In this document: one piece after another, positions 22,850 to 34,259 of the stretch
Layout: every line of letters begins with the position of its first letter
Position numbering within the stretch: position 1 is the first letter of the stretch
Source of the DNA: Hofstenia miamia
Lineage: Eukaryota; Xenacoelomorpha; Acoela
Assembly: GCA_004352715.1 (NCBI GenBank)
Contig: SCFE01000059.1
Span: 1,844,812 to 1,908,811 of the forward strand
Length of the DNA stretch: 64,000 nt
Direction of reading: 5' to 3'
Made by a program: the position numbers and the translations under genes
Notes under the pieces: generated by a model
The model's input: only the letters and a program-made list of their open reading frames with translations
Databases searched by the model: none
What the model was told of the DNA's origin: nothing

Positions 22850-23849
22850 NNNNNNNNNNNNNNNNNNNNNNNNNNNNNNNNNNNNNNNNNNNNNNNNNNN
22901 NNNNNNNNNNNNNNNNNNNNNNNNNNNNNNNNNNNNNNNNNNNNNNNNNNNNNNNNNNNNNNNNNNNNNNNNNNNNNNNNNNNNNNNNNNNNNNNNNNNN
23001 NNNNNNNNNNNNNNNNNNNNNNNNNNNNNNNNNNNNNNNNNNNNNNNNNNNNNNNNNNNNNNNNNNNNNNNNNNNNNNNNNNNNNNNNNNNNNNNNNNNN
23101 NNNNNNNNNNNNNNNNNNNNNNNNNNNNNNNNNNNNNNNNNNNNNNNNNNNNNNNNNNNNNNNNNNNNNNNNNNNNNNNNNNNNNNNNNNNNNNNNNNNN
23201 NNNNNNNNNNNNNNNNNNNNNNNNNNNNNNNNNNNNNNNNNNNNNNNNNNNNNNNNNNNNNNNNNNNNNNNNNNNNNNNNNNNNNNNNNNNNNNNNNNNN
23301 NNNNNNNNNNNNNNNNNNNNNNNNNNNNNNNNNNNNNNNNNNNNNNNNNNNNNNNNNNNNNNNNNNNNNNNNNNNNNNNNNNNNNNNNNNNNNNNNNNNN
23401 NNNNNNNNNNNNNNNNNNNNNNNNNNNNNNNNNNNNNNNNNNNNNNNNNNNNNNNNNNNNNNNNNNNNNNNNNNNNNNNNNNNNNNNNNNNNNNNNNNNN
23501 NNNNNNNNNNNNNNNNNNNNNNNNNNNNNNNNNNNNNNNNNNNNNNNNNNNNNNNNNNNNNNNNNNNNNNNNNNNNNNNNNNNNNNNNNNNNNNNNNNNN
23601 NNNNNNNNNNNNNNNNNNNNNNNNNNNNNNNNNNNNNNNNNNNNNNNNNNNNNNNNNNNNNNNNNNNNNNNNNNNNNNNNNNNNNNNNNNNNNNNNNNNN
23701 NNNNNNNNNNNNNNNNNNNNNNNNNNNNNNNNNNNNNNNNNNNNNNNNNNNNNNNNNNNNNNNNNNNNNNNNNNNNNNNNNNNNNNNNNNNNNNNNNNNN
23801 NNNNNNNNNNNNNNNNNNNNNNNNNNNNNNNNNNNNNNNNNNNNNNNNN
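22850..23849. other. Assembly gap, exactly 1000 N
   Basis: Run of N whose round length suggests a nominal gap size. Confidence 0.95.
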
Positions 23850-24151
23850 GTAGTGGCCGTTCTGAGATAAATTATTATGCTTATATATATAGTACAGTTA
23901 TTTAACAAATTTTATACAATATCTGTTTGTGAGAAGGCCATCTTCACTCAAAAAGTGTAAAGGAGCATTATTTTTGAAATTTTTTTAAAGGCTATTTCCT
24001 GAATTTTATTCTCTTTATATTACTGGATCAAAGTGACATGTGAATGCCACTGGGATGTTATATTTACAAATATGGGCTTAGTTGATCATTATATATTGAA
24101 CTTTGCATAGAGGATGCTTTGTCTATTTATTCAGAAAATATACGTTAGCTT

Positions 24152-24270
24152 ATCTTTGCATGAAGTCCACGACAAAAAATTTAAAAGCCGTTAATTCTTT
24201 ATTGCATGTATAGTTTAATAATAATTCAAAGTAAACACTAATTTTTTTGTGGATTAAGAAGCAATTGTTG
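24152..24270 (+). repeat. ~120-bp repeat, copy 2
   Basis: Diverged copy of 21633-21752 in the same orientation. Confidence 0.5.
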
Positions 24271-25690
24271 CCCCAAATTTTATTTTAAAGTGAACAAAAA
24301 TTACTTTTGCAAGAACTCCACCTCAGTGCTGATTAATTATGTAATATCCAGCACTACCCATCCATTCCTTTTCATCCTTACTCTATCCTCTTCAACAAAA
24401 TAAAAAATGTAAATAGTGATTGGAAAATTGAGACCAATGTGCATGTAAATTTAATAGTTGCCTATCTTAAAACCTTTCTCGATTCGTTATTAAGCTTACT
24501 AAAATTTTACTAGCATTATGCTCACTGTTTATCTACAAGCAATATACACTATGATGTTTCCACTGGACTAAAGATTCAGTTAAATTAATTGCAGAACATA
24601 TGAAAAATACGATTAATATTTAAATTTAGATTTCTAGTTTGACAATTTTGGTTCTTACAAACACATGTATACAACTAAGTAAGAAATTCTTAATGAAAAT
24701 GACTGAGCTATGGGAGTGAAGAACCTCTCGAGGGCCAGTTTGCGCGTAATTTGGGCAAAGAAAAATACGAAGCCTTACTCTTGTCAATGCACTTTTGAGA
24801 AATTAAATCCTCTATATATGAAACTCAAAAAGCATATCAATGCCAATGAATTATTTAAAAAATCTCCACAGGATATTTCTACATACAGTCAGTTTTTGAG
24901 AAATCCGTATTTAAAACTACATTATATACATATTATAAAATATGAAATATTAATATGATTTCATCAATAATGTTCAGTGTTGAACTTAATGAATTTTTAA
25001 AGTTTGATATTAAAATAAGATAAATACTGTTAAGAATACATATTTAAGTTAAAAAATAAATTAGGATAGGGTAATTTTTTTCATGATGATCATAAATGTT
25101 TAAGCGAGTAGAAACGCAATCATAATTTAACTAAGCTATCCCTTCCTGTGTCAAATATATTTCAAAGACAATGTCAAATTCGTATTTTACATCAAAAATA
25201 TACTAATAGAAACTATTATTTGCTGCATGAGAAATAAGTTGTCGTAGATATTTTAGTATATTTTCTACTCGCATTAATTTCAACCAGAAATTTGCAACTT
25301 CCTCAGGTAATTGCCAAGGTTTTTTTTTAAATCGAGTCAGAGAAAAACTGCTGGAAGGCAATCAACAAAAAGCTACATATCACAAAATTGACCACTACAT
25401 ATTTCTTCATTCGAAATTTCAAAGTAAAAATCATATAATTTATGATTTTTTAAATATAATTGGCAACTTTAATTAATAATATCGCAGACAAAGGTCTACT
25501 AAACCCCATGCAGATGTGAACCCGACAAATAGAAGGCCACGAATTAAGCTTGATATAATTTGTAGCATAAATGACTACACGTAATAATTATAGAAATCCC
25601 AATTGTTAAGATGAGAAAACCTTAGTAATAACTTTAGCTACAAGCCAAAAAAATTTACATTAGAAAGCACATAGGTAAGCCTTAACTAAA
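24271..25690. other. AT-rich sequence downstream of the GPCR gene
   Basis: An 82-codon frame at 24710-24958 (plus) is rich in Lys and Leu but matches nothing I know and has no splice support. The rest has no visible feature. Confidence 0.35.
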
Positions 25691-25705
25691 ATAGCAAAGT
25701 GCAGT

Positions 25706-26653
25706 TTAACTATTTTTTTTAGAAATCAATCGATTCCAAAGGTTTATGAACTCAGATTTAAATGTCTGATTTTGAATTGCATATAGCAGTGGATTAAGAA
25801 GAGACGATAAAATAGTCAAAAACCGAGAAGTTTGATGAAAAATTCCCCCAAGTTGGAAATCAAATCCGAAACTGTAGTACTCACTTAAGCTATAGAATGC
25901 AACAAATATATACAGGGGAAAGGTACAAATGACAAATACTATTGTAATAACTGCTGCGGTTACGAACAGTTTTTCATTCTTTTTTACATTTTTCTTGGCA
26001 TTATTTTTTAAAACGGACCTCTTAGCGACAAATATAACAATTCGCAAGTATACAAACACAATTATTGCAAGACAACAGACGCATAGAATCAGATAATAAT
26101 AGGAAAGGAGTTTTCTTTCCATTGTTGTCCAAAGCTGGAGAGCAACAATACAAGATGAATGCGCGCCTCCCTCTTTCAAACGATATATCAATATCACATC
26201 CGCTGCACAAAAACAACCCAATATCCAGACGAAAATGATAGCAACGTTTTGAAAGCGAGAATTCGAAGTGAATTCTTTGTAGTGCAATGGATGCAAAACA
26301 GCAGTATAGATGTGTATAAGAGACAAGACTATGTGAAATGTCGAAGTTTGCATAATTGCATAAATGTAGTACGTTGAATGAACTACCTTGCAAAAAAGTG
26401 TACCCAAAATGTTTGATGGAACAGCCAGTTGTGGTTGAATCCATAATTGAAACAACTTCGCTACACACGTTAGCAAATCTGTAAGTGCCAAACTTGCCAT
26501 AATCTTGTTAGAGTAAACTTTTTGGAGTTTTATGCTTGAAGAATATGTAACGAGCACGGCAATATTAAACCAAGTGCCAAGAATAACAACAATGTTTGTT
26601 GCTAAAAACGTGTCCCATTGGGTGGATTCACCGGAATCACTTGTAAGATTCAT
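25706..26653 (-). CDS. Rhodopsin-class (class A) G protein-coupled receptor, single exon, intact
   Basis: 315 residues with seven hydrophobic segments (about residues 17-38, 49-71, 88-112, 136-157, 183-209, 228-252 and 270-293). Family marks: Asn30 in TM1 (GTWFN), LALTD with Asp59 in TM2, Cys88 and Cys168 for the TM3-ECL2 disulfide, CTFPLYIF with Pro in TM6, NPLLY (287-291) in TM7 and a basic C-tail. NLT at 2-4 is a glycosylation sequon. The TM3 end reads HIYTAVLHPLHY, so DRY is replaced by HIY, which removes both the acidic residue and the Arg that normally contacts the G protein. The ligand cannot be predicted. It acts at the cell membrane. Intronless GPCRs of this size are common in invertebrate lineage-specific expansions. 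Confidence 0.9.
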   Translation of the reverse strand: MNLTSDSGESTQWDTFLATNIVVILGTWFNIAVLVTYSSSIKLQKVYSNKIMASLALTDLLTCVAKLFQLWIQPQLAVPSNILGTLFCKVVHSTYYIYAIMQTSTFHIVLSLIHIYTAVLHPLHYKEFTSNSRFQNVAIIFVWILGCFCAADVILIYRLKEGGAHSSCIVALQLWTTMERKLLSYYYLILCVCCLAIIVFVYLRIVIFVAKRSVLKNNAKKNVKKNEKLFVTAAVITIVFVICTFPLYIFVAFYSLSEYYSFGFDFQLGGIFHQTSRFLTILSSLLNPLLYAIQNQTFKSEFINLWNRLISKKNS

Positions 26654-27214
26654 TTATGCGAGAATTCAAAGCAAACACAGCATTTAAATAATTGCAAAAA
26701 AATCTATTGGTTTAAATTTAGCCAATCAATTAGGAATTTTACGATTATTCTTTGTTGAGATTGTAAAACATAATATCAAGAAATTAATAATAAAATCAAG
26801 CTAAGATTACTTAACGTCAAATTGTCTAGTGTTCATTTGATAAATAAACAGTTTTTCCATATTTTAAACAATTTTCTCCAAATCTATGAGAAATTTGTAA
26901 ATCATTGGATATGGACACATCTATTGGTGAACATGTTCAAATGTAGTGTTTGCACCAATCTTTATCACGTGTATAAATTCTTAAAAATATGAAATATTTT
27001 CCTTTGGAAATCCCGATTTCTAAAAAAGTTTGAAATTCCCTCCATGCTTAATCTTAAGATTATGGAGGACTAAAACATGTGGAATCAACGACGAACCATA
27101 GCTGGTTCTATTTATGCAGATAAAACACTCAATAGACATCCAGCGAATTTGCAAAAGAAATGACCTGGTGACCCGTATTTAGAATTTTGAAATTTGTTTG
27201 TGGGGCTTGCTAAG

Positions 27215-27945
27215 ATTACACGTGCATAAACATTTACATTAACAATACAATCCGCTGTTCTTCACTGTTATTCAAATACTTTAGCTCGCATTATATAGAC
27301 ATAGCTCTACCATCCCCCATAATTTACAAGAAAAAGAAGAAGAAGAAGAAGAATAAGAAGAAGAAGAAGACGAAGAAGGTTTATTATTGAACATATTATT
27401 ATTATTGAAAATGTGAAGTATTAACCATATTTATACTTTTTATAAAGAAAAAATGCTAACAAGTTCAAATAATTATTTTAAAATATAAGTTTTTTGTATT
27501 TTCACATATTTATGAAAATTAATAATTTTGGGAAAAATTGGACTTAGATATAAATCGAATTTCGAAGACTTGAGTGAAATCAAATCTGAATCCGAATCTA
27601 TGCTGGATCTAATTCAAATCTGAGTACATTACAATGGCGTATCTAAAAAATTATGGTGGGCTACAGAATTATTTTAAATAAAAATAATTTCGAGCGATAC
27701 TTTTTGTGGAATACGTAAATCAAATTTCTCATGAGAATTCTTCGAGTGAACAGCTAAAGTTTTTTATGTTTCAAATTCGTTTTTTAGCACTAACTGTTAA
27801 CAACAGATGTTTTTGGTATATGGGAGCTATTACGTAAACCGCATTATATTTTGTATTCGAATTCGGATTCAAATTTGCAAATACATTGCCTGAATATTTG
27901 GATTTGAATTCAAATAAAATAAATACGCAGGGTCCTATTACAAAC
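27215..27945 (+). repeat. Dispersed ~700-bp repeat, copy 1 (with GAA microsatellite)
   Basis: It shares with 48470-49165, in the same order and orientation: TCTTCACTG, CTCGCATTAT, ATAGACATAG-type block, GAAATCAAATC(T/C)GAATCC, GAATACGTAAATCAAATTTC, TATGGGAGC-type block and AATTCGCAGG-like end. A GAA/AGA run lies at 27331-27378 inside. Not coding. Confidence 0.65.
27331..27378. repeat. (GAA)n microsatellite
   Basis: AAGAAGAAGAAG with few interruptions within the dispersed repeat. Confidence 0.85.
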
Positions 27946-27948
27946 AGG

Positions 27949-28166
27949 GGCGTACGCAGGGTTTTCTGACGGGAGGGACATCATCGTCATTCGCCCCGCG
28001 AAAATTTTTGAAAATATTCAGAAAATAGACCCTAAAAAATCCATTTCAATCCTAGATTTTAAATTTTTCAATTTTTTACGAAAATGTTTTTGATTTATCC
28101 AGTCAAAAGCAAATTTGGAAGCCTGACGGGAGGGGGGATTCCATCATGTCCCCCCCTGCGTACGCC
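27949..28166. mobile_element. MITE with GGCGTACGCAGGG ends, copy 2
   Basis: Perfect 13-bp inverted ends GGCGTACGCAGGG (27949-27961) and CCCTGCGTACGCC (28154-28166); the next inner bases, TTCTGACGGGAGGG and GACGGGAGGGGGG, are direct rather than inverted. No coding capacity. Related to 13944-14182. Confidence 0.65.
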
Positions 28167-28866
28167 AATCCGTTGATCCTGTAAACGCAGGAGCGGAAAG
28201 GACAAATTGAATCTGTGATCCTCAAACCCAGTTTCCACCCTGAGGAGTACCGAATGCAAAGTCAGAGGTTACTTTGCAAAAATCCGCGGTTTTGAAACAT
28301 AATTGAGAGGGGCGGAACAGTTCGTTAGTTTGTGGTGCTTGGATATCTATACTAGTTAATGCGCTAGAAACGCTAAGATTATTTTTTCAATAAAAAAATT
28401 CGTGCAGCTTAAATGAAAATCAAATCAAACTAATTAGTTTGTTACTCTGACAAGTATTAGCCATCATGAGTTGTTAAAACTCAAATTGATTCCTCCAAAT
28501 TTGGAAGCTGATGGTAATTTTGTTATAGTTCACTGAATGAAAAGTTTTTGGGTTTTTTTTGAAAAATTGAACTTTTGAAATAACTTGATTAAAGCTTGAT
28601 TAAAGCATTATATGGCTTTATTAAAATTTGAAGTAAATTATCGATAAAATTTGAGAAAAAAAGTAATCCACAAAGAGGCAATATAATTAATTGCTTCAAA
28701 CAATTAAATTGACGTTGAATGGTTAAAATTTTTTGACATAATTGCTAGTGCATATTAAACTAGAACGGCCAACTTCTGTACAGCCATTATCTTTTGCTAA
28801 TGATTTTCAAATATTGAGACCTTTGAAAAAATGATGCTATTTCCAAAATTTTTCATTCTTTTCTCT

Positions 28867-29101
28867 GCTAAGACCACGGTTAGACTAGTGATTGGTTGAA
28901 AAGTGATCTGTCACATTTGAAAGAATTGCACGTCTAACCACCCGAGATAATTAGCGATGTGACGATCACAAGGAAATCGAACGTGCACGATTTCTTTGTG
29001 ATCGTCACCTCGCTAATTATCTCGGCTGGTTAGACATGCGATTCAATCAAAATGTGATAGATCACTTTTAAACCAATCACTAGTCTAACCATGGCCTAAG
29101 C
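28867..29101. mobile_element. Near-perfect 235-bp palindrome (foldback MITE)
   Basis: The two arms of about 113 bases are complementary with only about a dozen differences, meeting at ACGTGCACGA with almost no loop. Words such as GGTTAGACTAGTGATTGGTT on the left are matched by AACCAATCACTAGTCTAACC on the right. Transcribed RNA would form one long hairpin. No coding frame. Typical of a palindromic MITE. Confidence 0.85.
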
Positions 29102-30021
29102 GACAATAACATAATTTCTTGAAGATTTTGGCTATCACAGTCACAAAAAACAATTTTTCTTCCAATGCAATACATTTGCATTTATAGCAATTGGCCATTG
29201 TATTATTTCGGCAGCTTTCGAGTTCCGCTTACTGAGCATTTGAAGTGTTTCAAAGATCTATTATGATGGTGATGTTTAATGTATTTTGCACTTTAGAACA
29301 TGAATAATCGAAGGAGGGCTTGGCAAAATTGGATGATGAAATCTTTGATGGGGACCGTTGAATGCGATACATCTTTATAGTAAATCTATGAATACTTTCT
29401 TCACAGTCTCAAATTAATTAGACGAGCTTTCAGTCGGAAAAAGGATAGTTTCCCTCATGAAAATAGAAATAATTTGAATTGCTATCTTCAGAATAAAGAT
29501 TTGCAAAATCCAGAGCATAAACTCCTTCACTGCCTTCTCGATGGGGTCATTTAGCCATTAGTAATACTGCGTAATTTTGTGTGCAAGTATTTCTCAAATG
29601 GACTACAATGGGATTAAAATATCAATCTGAAGATTGACCCAAATCTCTTACTAAATAATAATGTTGCTAAAATTGACACACTGGGCGTTTGTTGATATTT
29701 CTTAAAAATATAAACAAAAAAGATCATAGAGTTTATAAAGGGGATATTGCTCAATTCAATAGGTAAAGGAAAAAAAGTCAGCTAATTGGGTCAACTAATC
29801 CCAGGACTTGGTAAATGAGAGCTATATTAATGTTGAAAGCGGTCAATTTTGAACGCTTTGGGCGTTCTTTATAGTTTTAATTTAATTTTTCATTTAAATT
29901 TGTTTACAAAACTTATGCTCCTTAAAGTGAAAAAGCCTGCAGTTTACTTTTTTCCAATGTAAAATTCTTTATTTTAATGTGATTTTTACCACCTATTTTA
30001 TATTTCTTATTTGCTTTTTTG

Positions 30022-30026
30022 ATGTG

Positions 30027-30061
<35 letters not shown>
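30022..30061. repeat. (TA)n microsatellite
   Basis: Uninterrupted alternating TA for about 34 bp. Similar runs occur at 9039-9065, 18428-18450, 32337-32365, 38322-38343, 40185-40216, 40727-40750, 40785-40808 and 50893-50912. Confidence 0.9.
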
Positions 30062-30065
<4 letters not shown>

Positions 30066-30073
30066 AGAAGAAT

Positions 30074-30468
30074 ATATTGTTATTAATACGCTGTTTACAG
30101 CGTCTCAATTGAACTTGTTTCTGACACTTTCACTAGTTATCGCTCCATAATTTACAGCTGACTAACTCAATTGAAACACGCAATTGACTATCAGGAGTGA
30201 AAGAAAAGATCGCGTCTTTCATCTCAATTGTGCAAATATGTTGCGTTTCAAGCGTTCACAGCAGCACCAGCATAATTGATGCGCTCAATTACGCATTCTT
30301 TTGATTTCATTAATTGATCGCCCTTCGCAACTGGTTAAAGCTGAATTTGTCCCTAATTGGTTTTATTAATTGATCGCCCTTCGCAACTGTTTAGAGCGAA
30401 TTTGTCCAAATTAAGCGCTCGATTTCGAAGTTCTAAATTGTATTGATATTGCCGAAAACACACCTTTA
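30074..30468 (+). repeat. CAATTG-rich dispersed repeat, copy A
   Basis: It starts TAATACGCTGTTTACAGCG after a (TA)n run and contains many TCAATTG/CAATTGA words, GATCGCGTCTTTCATCTC, GTTCACAGCAGCACCAGCA and TAATTGATCGCCCTTCGCA. A ~54-bp segment is tandemly duplicated inside (about 30308-30415). A close relative lies at 42814-43172, and an inverted, more diverged one at about 35590-35760. Confidence 0.75.
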
Positions 30469-30992
30469 AGTAGTTTAAATTTTTATATCAAAATCTTAAA
30501 AAACAATTACTAGAAATTGTCCACATTGTTAACCTGTTAAGGTGTGTTCAGGTCAGACGAAAGATTTTTATCACGTTTCAGTCTATCAGCTGATAGTAGT
30601 TGATAGTCTGAACAAATTCAAAGATGAGTCTCATTTGCTACTTGAAATTTACTGGTTGCTTCCTCTTCAGCAAACCAATATTCTCCTAAACAGAACTACT
30701 TAGAAGTCTATGGAAACCCCAATTCTAATCACATATTGCTAGAGATGTTATTTACTACAGCTCTTAATCAAAATATTATTGAGTTAAGAAATCTATCCCA
30801 GAAAATCCATCATCACGCAAAAATTTCATAACAACAAAGTTGGACCCAAAAAACAAGTTGTCAGCCTACTTTTGGTCCATTAATTCAATTTTTATTGTAC
30901 CTTATTGCATTAATCAATACTAGTCAACATTGAATAACGTAAAAGTAAATGTATACATCACCCCAAAAGTGGGTTGGAAAAATCACAGGGTC

Positions 30993-31197
30993 TTAGACTG
31001 CTTTATTATCTGAACATGGGAAGAATTGGAATGATTTTACAGAATCATATTTCTCATTGAAAAGATCAATACTTTTATGTGCTTCAGGTCGAAGAAAAAA
31101 TTTTAAGCGCAAATCTTCATCATTAAATGAGCACGCATGATCACATAGAAGTGTTCCTTCAATATTTCTGAACCTAGACTTCGATAAAATTGTTCAA
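30993..31197 (-). other. Unassigned open frame lacking ATG (possible terminal exon)
   Basis: Sixty-odd codons open to a TAA at 30993-30995, with a possible acceptor TTCAG at 31168-31172. The text (for example LLCDHACSFNDEDLRLKFFL) looks like coding sequence in composition, but I do not recognise it and no partner exon was identified. It may be part of the hAT relic upstream on the same strand. Confidence 0.25.
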
Positions 31198-31749
31198 AAA
31201 GGTGAACAAAGCAGTTTATTACTTTAAAGTAATATTAGAAGAAATAGTGGTAAATAACGGAAATATCATTTAAATGTATATGAATTACATTTAAATATGA
31301 ACTAGATTGAAATATTTGGGACAAATATTTTCAACCCGATTCGAACATTGATTATCTTAGCCTGACCCAACCCGTTTTACAAATATGCTATGCAGTGAAA
31401 CCAATTCAAATTATGTCCAATTTACAACCTGCGTTTATATATTTGTATAATAAATAGTTCATGAAATATCCTTGGTGTTGGCAAAAGTTACTGCTCGGTG
31501 CTTGAATAGTAATACCATCTCACCATCTATATTGTGGATATTGTTTGCTTTTCTTAATTCTAACTTTTATGTGGAATATGCTAGACACATACTGTTGATC
31601 TGGATCCTAACCAATGAATACGGCCTATTCATTGCAATTCAATGGAAAATCAATGCAATGACAAATAGATAATGGATTAACAATAAAATAGTTTTAGGCT
31701 TATCGAAAGTTCTCATTGAGTATTTATAAAATATTTAAAATATTACGTT

Positions 31750-31960
31750 CTGGCGCAAGAAAAGTAGCATTCTTATATTCATCGGTGTAGGGAAAAGCTT
31801 TAATTGATGTTACTTGCGTCAAACCAGAAACTCTTTGATGATAGTGTTACACCCGTGGCTGGGATAGCAAGAAGTTCTTTTACAGCTGCAAAACAATTTA
31901 GAAGTCTTGCATTATCCGTCATCCAGAACATAATGGATCTTTTGTAATGGCTTGGCACAG
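31750..31960 (-). mobile_element. Probable hAT transposase C-terminal relic
   Basis: One minus-strand frame reads FWMTDNARLLNCFAAVKELL then AIPATGV, close to the hAT dimerisation signature (W....  L...A..LL.IPAT). It ends in a stop soon after. Only this short block is recognisable. Confidence 0.4.
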
Positions 31961-32036
31961 GGAGTCAAAATTCATTATGCTTTCTGATTAAAACGCGTTT
32001 TCACTGGGGGAAGACTACATGAAATTTACCACTTTT

Positions 32037-32280
32037 TTAGACAGAAAAACAAAACACTCGAACATTAAAATTGTTAATGAAATTGAGCTTGGAATAAATT
32101 TCATTTAAGAAATAAGTCTTTTGAAATTAGCAATATCCAGAAAAATTTNNNNNNNNNNNNNNNNNNNNTTAGACAGAAAAACAAAACACTCGAACATTAA
32201 AATTGTTAATGAAATTGAGCTTGGAATAAATTTCATTTAAGACATAAGTCTTTTGAAATTAGCAATATCCAGAAAAATTT
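32037..32280. other. 20-N gap flanked by a 112-bp direct duplicate
   Basis: 32037-32148 and 32169-32280 are identical except for one base (AAGAAATAAG versus AAGACATAAG). They surround N at 32149-32168. Overlapping contig ends that were not merged explain this best. Confidence 0.85.
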
Positions 32281-32334
32281 TTAAAGAATTTATTTTACTG
32301 TCGAAAAATATTAGGTTTTGGTGAAATGTATGGG

Positions 32335-32369
<35 letters not shown>

Positions 32370-32394
32370 GCCAGACACTGGTAGATAAAACAGG

Positions 32395-32715
32395 GTTTCC
32401 GAGTACTCAGAATGTAAAACCTCGAATTCAAATGAGTTCGCAAGCTCGATCAGAAAAATCATTAATATTCGAACTCGAGCTCGATCAAAAATCCTCTTGA
32501 AAATACTATATAAAATCAATTACACTCTAGTTGGTTTATCAACATGTTTTTAGCTTACGAAACTCGGAATTTATTAAAAATAATGATTCTTTACCTTATA
32601 TACTTGGAATATCAAAAAACTCGATCGAACTCGGAATATTCTTATAAAAATACTCGAACTCGATATCGAAAATCAAAAACCTGAAATCGGACCTAGTAAC
32701 TCAAACTCGAATAGA
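32395..32715 (+). repeat. ACTCGA-rich dispersed repeat, copy 3
   Basis: Shares GCTTACGAAACTCGGAATT and TATTCTTATAAAAATACTCG blocks with copies at 2560-2850 and 2945-3165. Confidence 0.65.
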
Positions 32716-32951
32716 AAACACTAAGATAAACTATACTTTATCCAAACAAAGACGATGTGATTAATTTAAAAAAATTATTTTTCGTTGACATAAAAACCGT
32801 ATGATAAATCCTACTGTGGGCATTAAATATGGATTAAATCGAACAATAAATTAAATTTGTAAATATCAAAAATGGATAATCAAAATACTTATAAAACAGA
32901 AGTTTGAATCTAGGTCACAAATACGCACAAATAATGTAACCTATAAAATTC

Positions 32952-34247
32952 TATAGTTGGCTGCAAAAAAAATGAGACTAGAAAAAAGGCATATTACTTT
33001 TGAACTACTGAACGTAACAACTCAAGAAAGGTAAGATTTTAAAGATCCATTAAAGGACTATAAGTAAAAAGCATCAAAGTCTAATTTGTTTTCTCCTGTA
33101 GAAATAACTTCATTCAAACAAACTGAAACTGATTTCATTAAATTGGACTTTATTTCAGATGTCAAAATGTGTTGACGTTCTTGGATTTTTTCTTTTAAAT
33201 CGGATATATTTTTCGGATTTTCCTTCTCAACGTCATTTTTCAATATCTGCCACACGTTTTCGATTGGAGAAAGATCAGCAGAACTTGGTGGCCATTGCAA
33301 AAACTGGATATTATTTTCAGAAAACCAATTTTTTGTCTTTGCTGACGTGTGCGGGGTTGCTCCGTCCTGTTGGAGTATCCATCCATCATCATATAAAGCA
33401 TCAGCATAAGGCATAAATTCAGCTATAATTTGGCAATATCTTTGACTGTCGATTGTGGCTTTTCCGTCTAAAATTTTCAAATAAAACCCACGATAGGAAA
33501 GTGCTCCCCAAACCATAATTTTTTGGTCGAACTTTGGAACCGCTTTTGTTGGTCTTGGACATTTCTTTGACGACCACACTTGTACTTTGTTTCTGTGTAG
33601 TTGAAATACGCACTCATCAGTTATCCAAACATCTTCAAAAGTGTAGTCTTTCCAATCTTTCACGAAATTTAATCTTTTTTCTTGATGTTCTTTTGTAATC
33701 AGAAGTCGATTTTTTCTGCCAATTTTTGTAACTCCACTTTTTTTCAGTGTTCTCTGAACTGTGGTTTCATGCACAGAGATGTCGGCTTCAGTTTGAAGTC
33801 GGTTTGCAATTTTTTTCCCAGAAATATAGGGATTTTTGAGAGCAATTGCGACTGTTTTCTGAATGAATTTTCCAATAATTTTTCGAGGGCGTCCACTTCC
33901 TTTTCTTCTTTTGAGAGATTCTCCTTGTCGAATTTTTTTCAGCTTTCGAAAATAAGTTGATCGAGAAATTTGCGATGTCGCAAAGGCGTTTTCAAGCTGT
34001 TCCAACGTTTCCATTCCGAAGAAATCAAGTAGAAACTTTGCAAAGCAAAACAATTTGTTTGGTAAGTGTTTTCAAATAATTACGAAGTACCAGTTTAATT
34101 AATTAACTTTTTTGTTTGACCATTTTAAAGTTTACAAAATTCTCGTTGTCTTTTATTTTTATAGTTTTCCTCTAAAACGTCTCAATACGTTTCCACAAAG
34201 CGTGAAAAAATAGGTGTTTAGTCTCATTTTTTTTGCAGCCAACTATA
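32952..34247 (-). mobile_element. Intact Tc1-like transposon with perfect inverted ends
   Basis: The 29-bp ends (32952-32980 and 34219-34247, TA target included) are perfect inverted copies: outer TATAGTTGGCTGC, an A8/T8 run, inner TGAGACTA. Total length about 1.3 kb, the usual Tc1 size. One uninterrupted transposase frame fills it. Intact ends plus an open frame make it a candidate autonomous, recently inserted element. Confidence 0.92.
33058..34053 (-). CDS. Tc1-family DD34E transposase, apparently full length
   Basis: Cut-and-paste transposase that binds the element ends and joins them to TA sites. The frame is 331 codons; the likely start is the second Met (METLEQ, 34014), giving 318 residues. 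N-terminal helix-turn-helix domains (SRSTYFRKLKKI; NPYISGKKIANRL; VQRTLKKSG) flank a GSGRPRK-type GRPR hook. The catalytic triad is visible: Asp in WITDECVF, Asp in LQQDGATPHTS and Glu in SPIENVW, with 34 residues between the last two (DD34E). No stop or frameshift is seen. The C-terminal end lies about 80 bp inside the left inverted end. Regulation is unknown; there is no obvious promoter beyond the inverted end. Confidence 0.92.
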   Translation of the reverse strand: MFCFAKFLLDFFGMETLEQLENAFATSQISRSTYFRKLKKIRQGESLKRRKGSGRPRKIIGKFIQKTVAIALKNPYISGKKIANRLQTEADISVHETTVQRTLKKSGVTKIGRKNRLLITKEHQEKRLNFVKDWKDYTFEDVWITDECVFQLHRNKVQVWSSKKCPRPTKAVPKFDQKIMVWGALSYRGFYLKILDGKATIDSQRYCQIIAEFMPYADALYDDGWILQQDGATPHTSAKTKNWFSENNIQFLQWPPSSADLSPIENVWQILKNDVEKENPKNISDLKEKIQERQHILTSEIKSNLMKSVSVCLNEVISTGENKLDFDAFYL

Positions 34248-34259
34248 AAATCGAACCCA

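Noticed and set aside
32295-32519. Frames reading IYIYIY (also near 38267-38485)
   Set aside because: Translations of (TA)n microsatellites.
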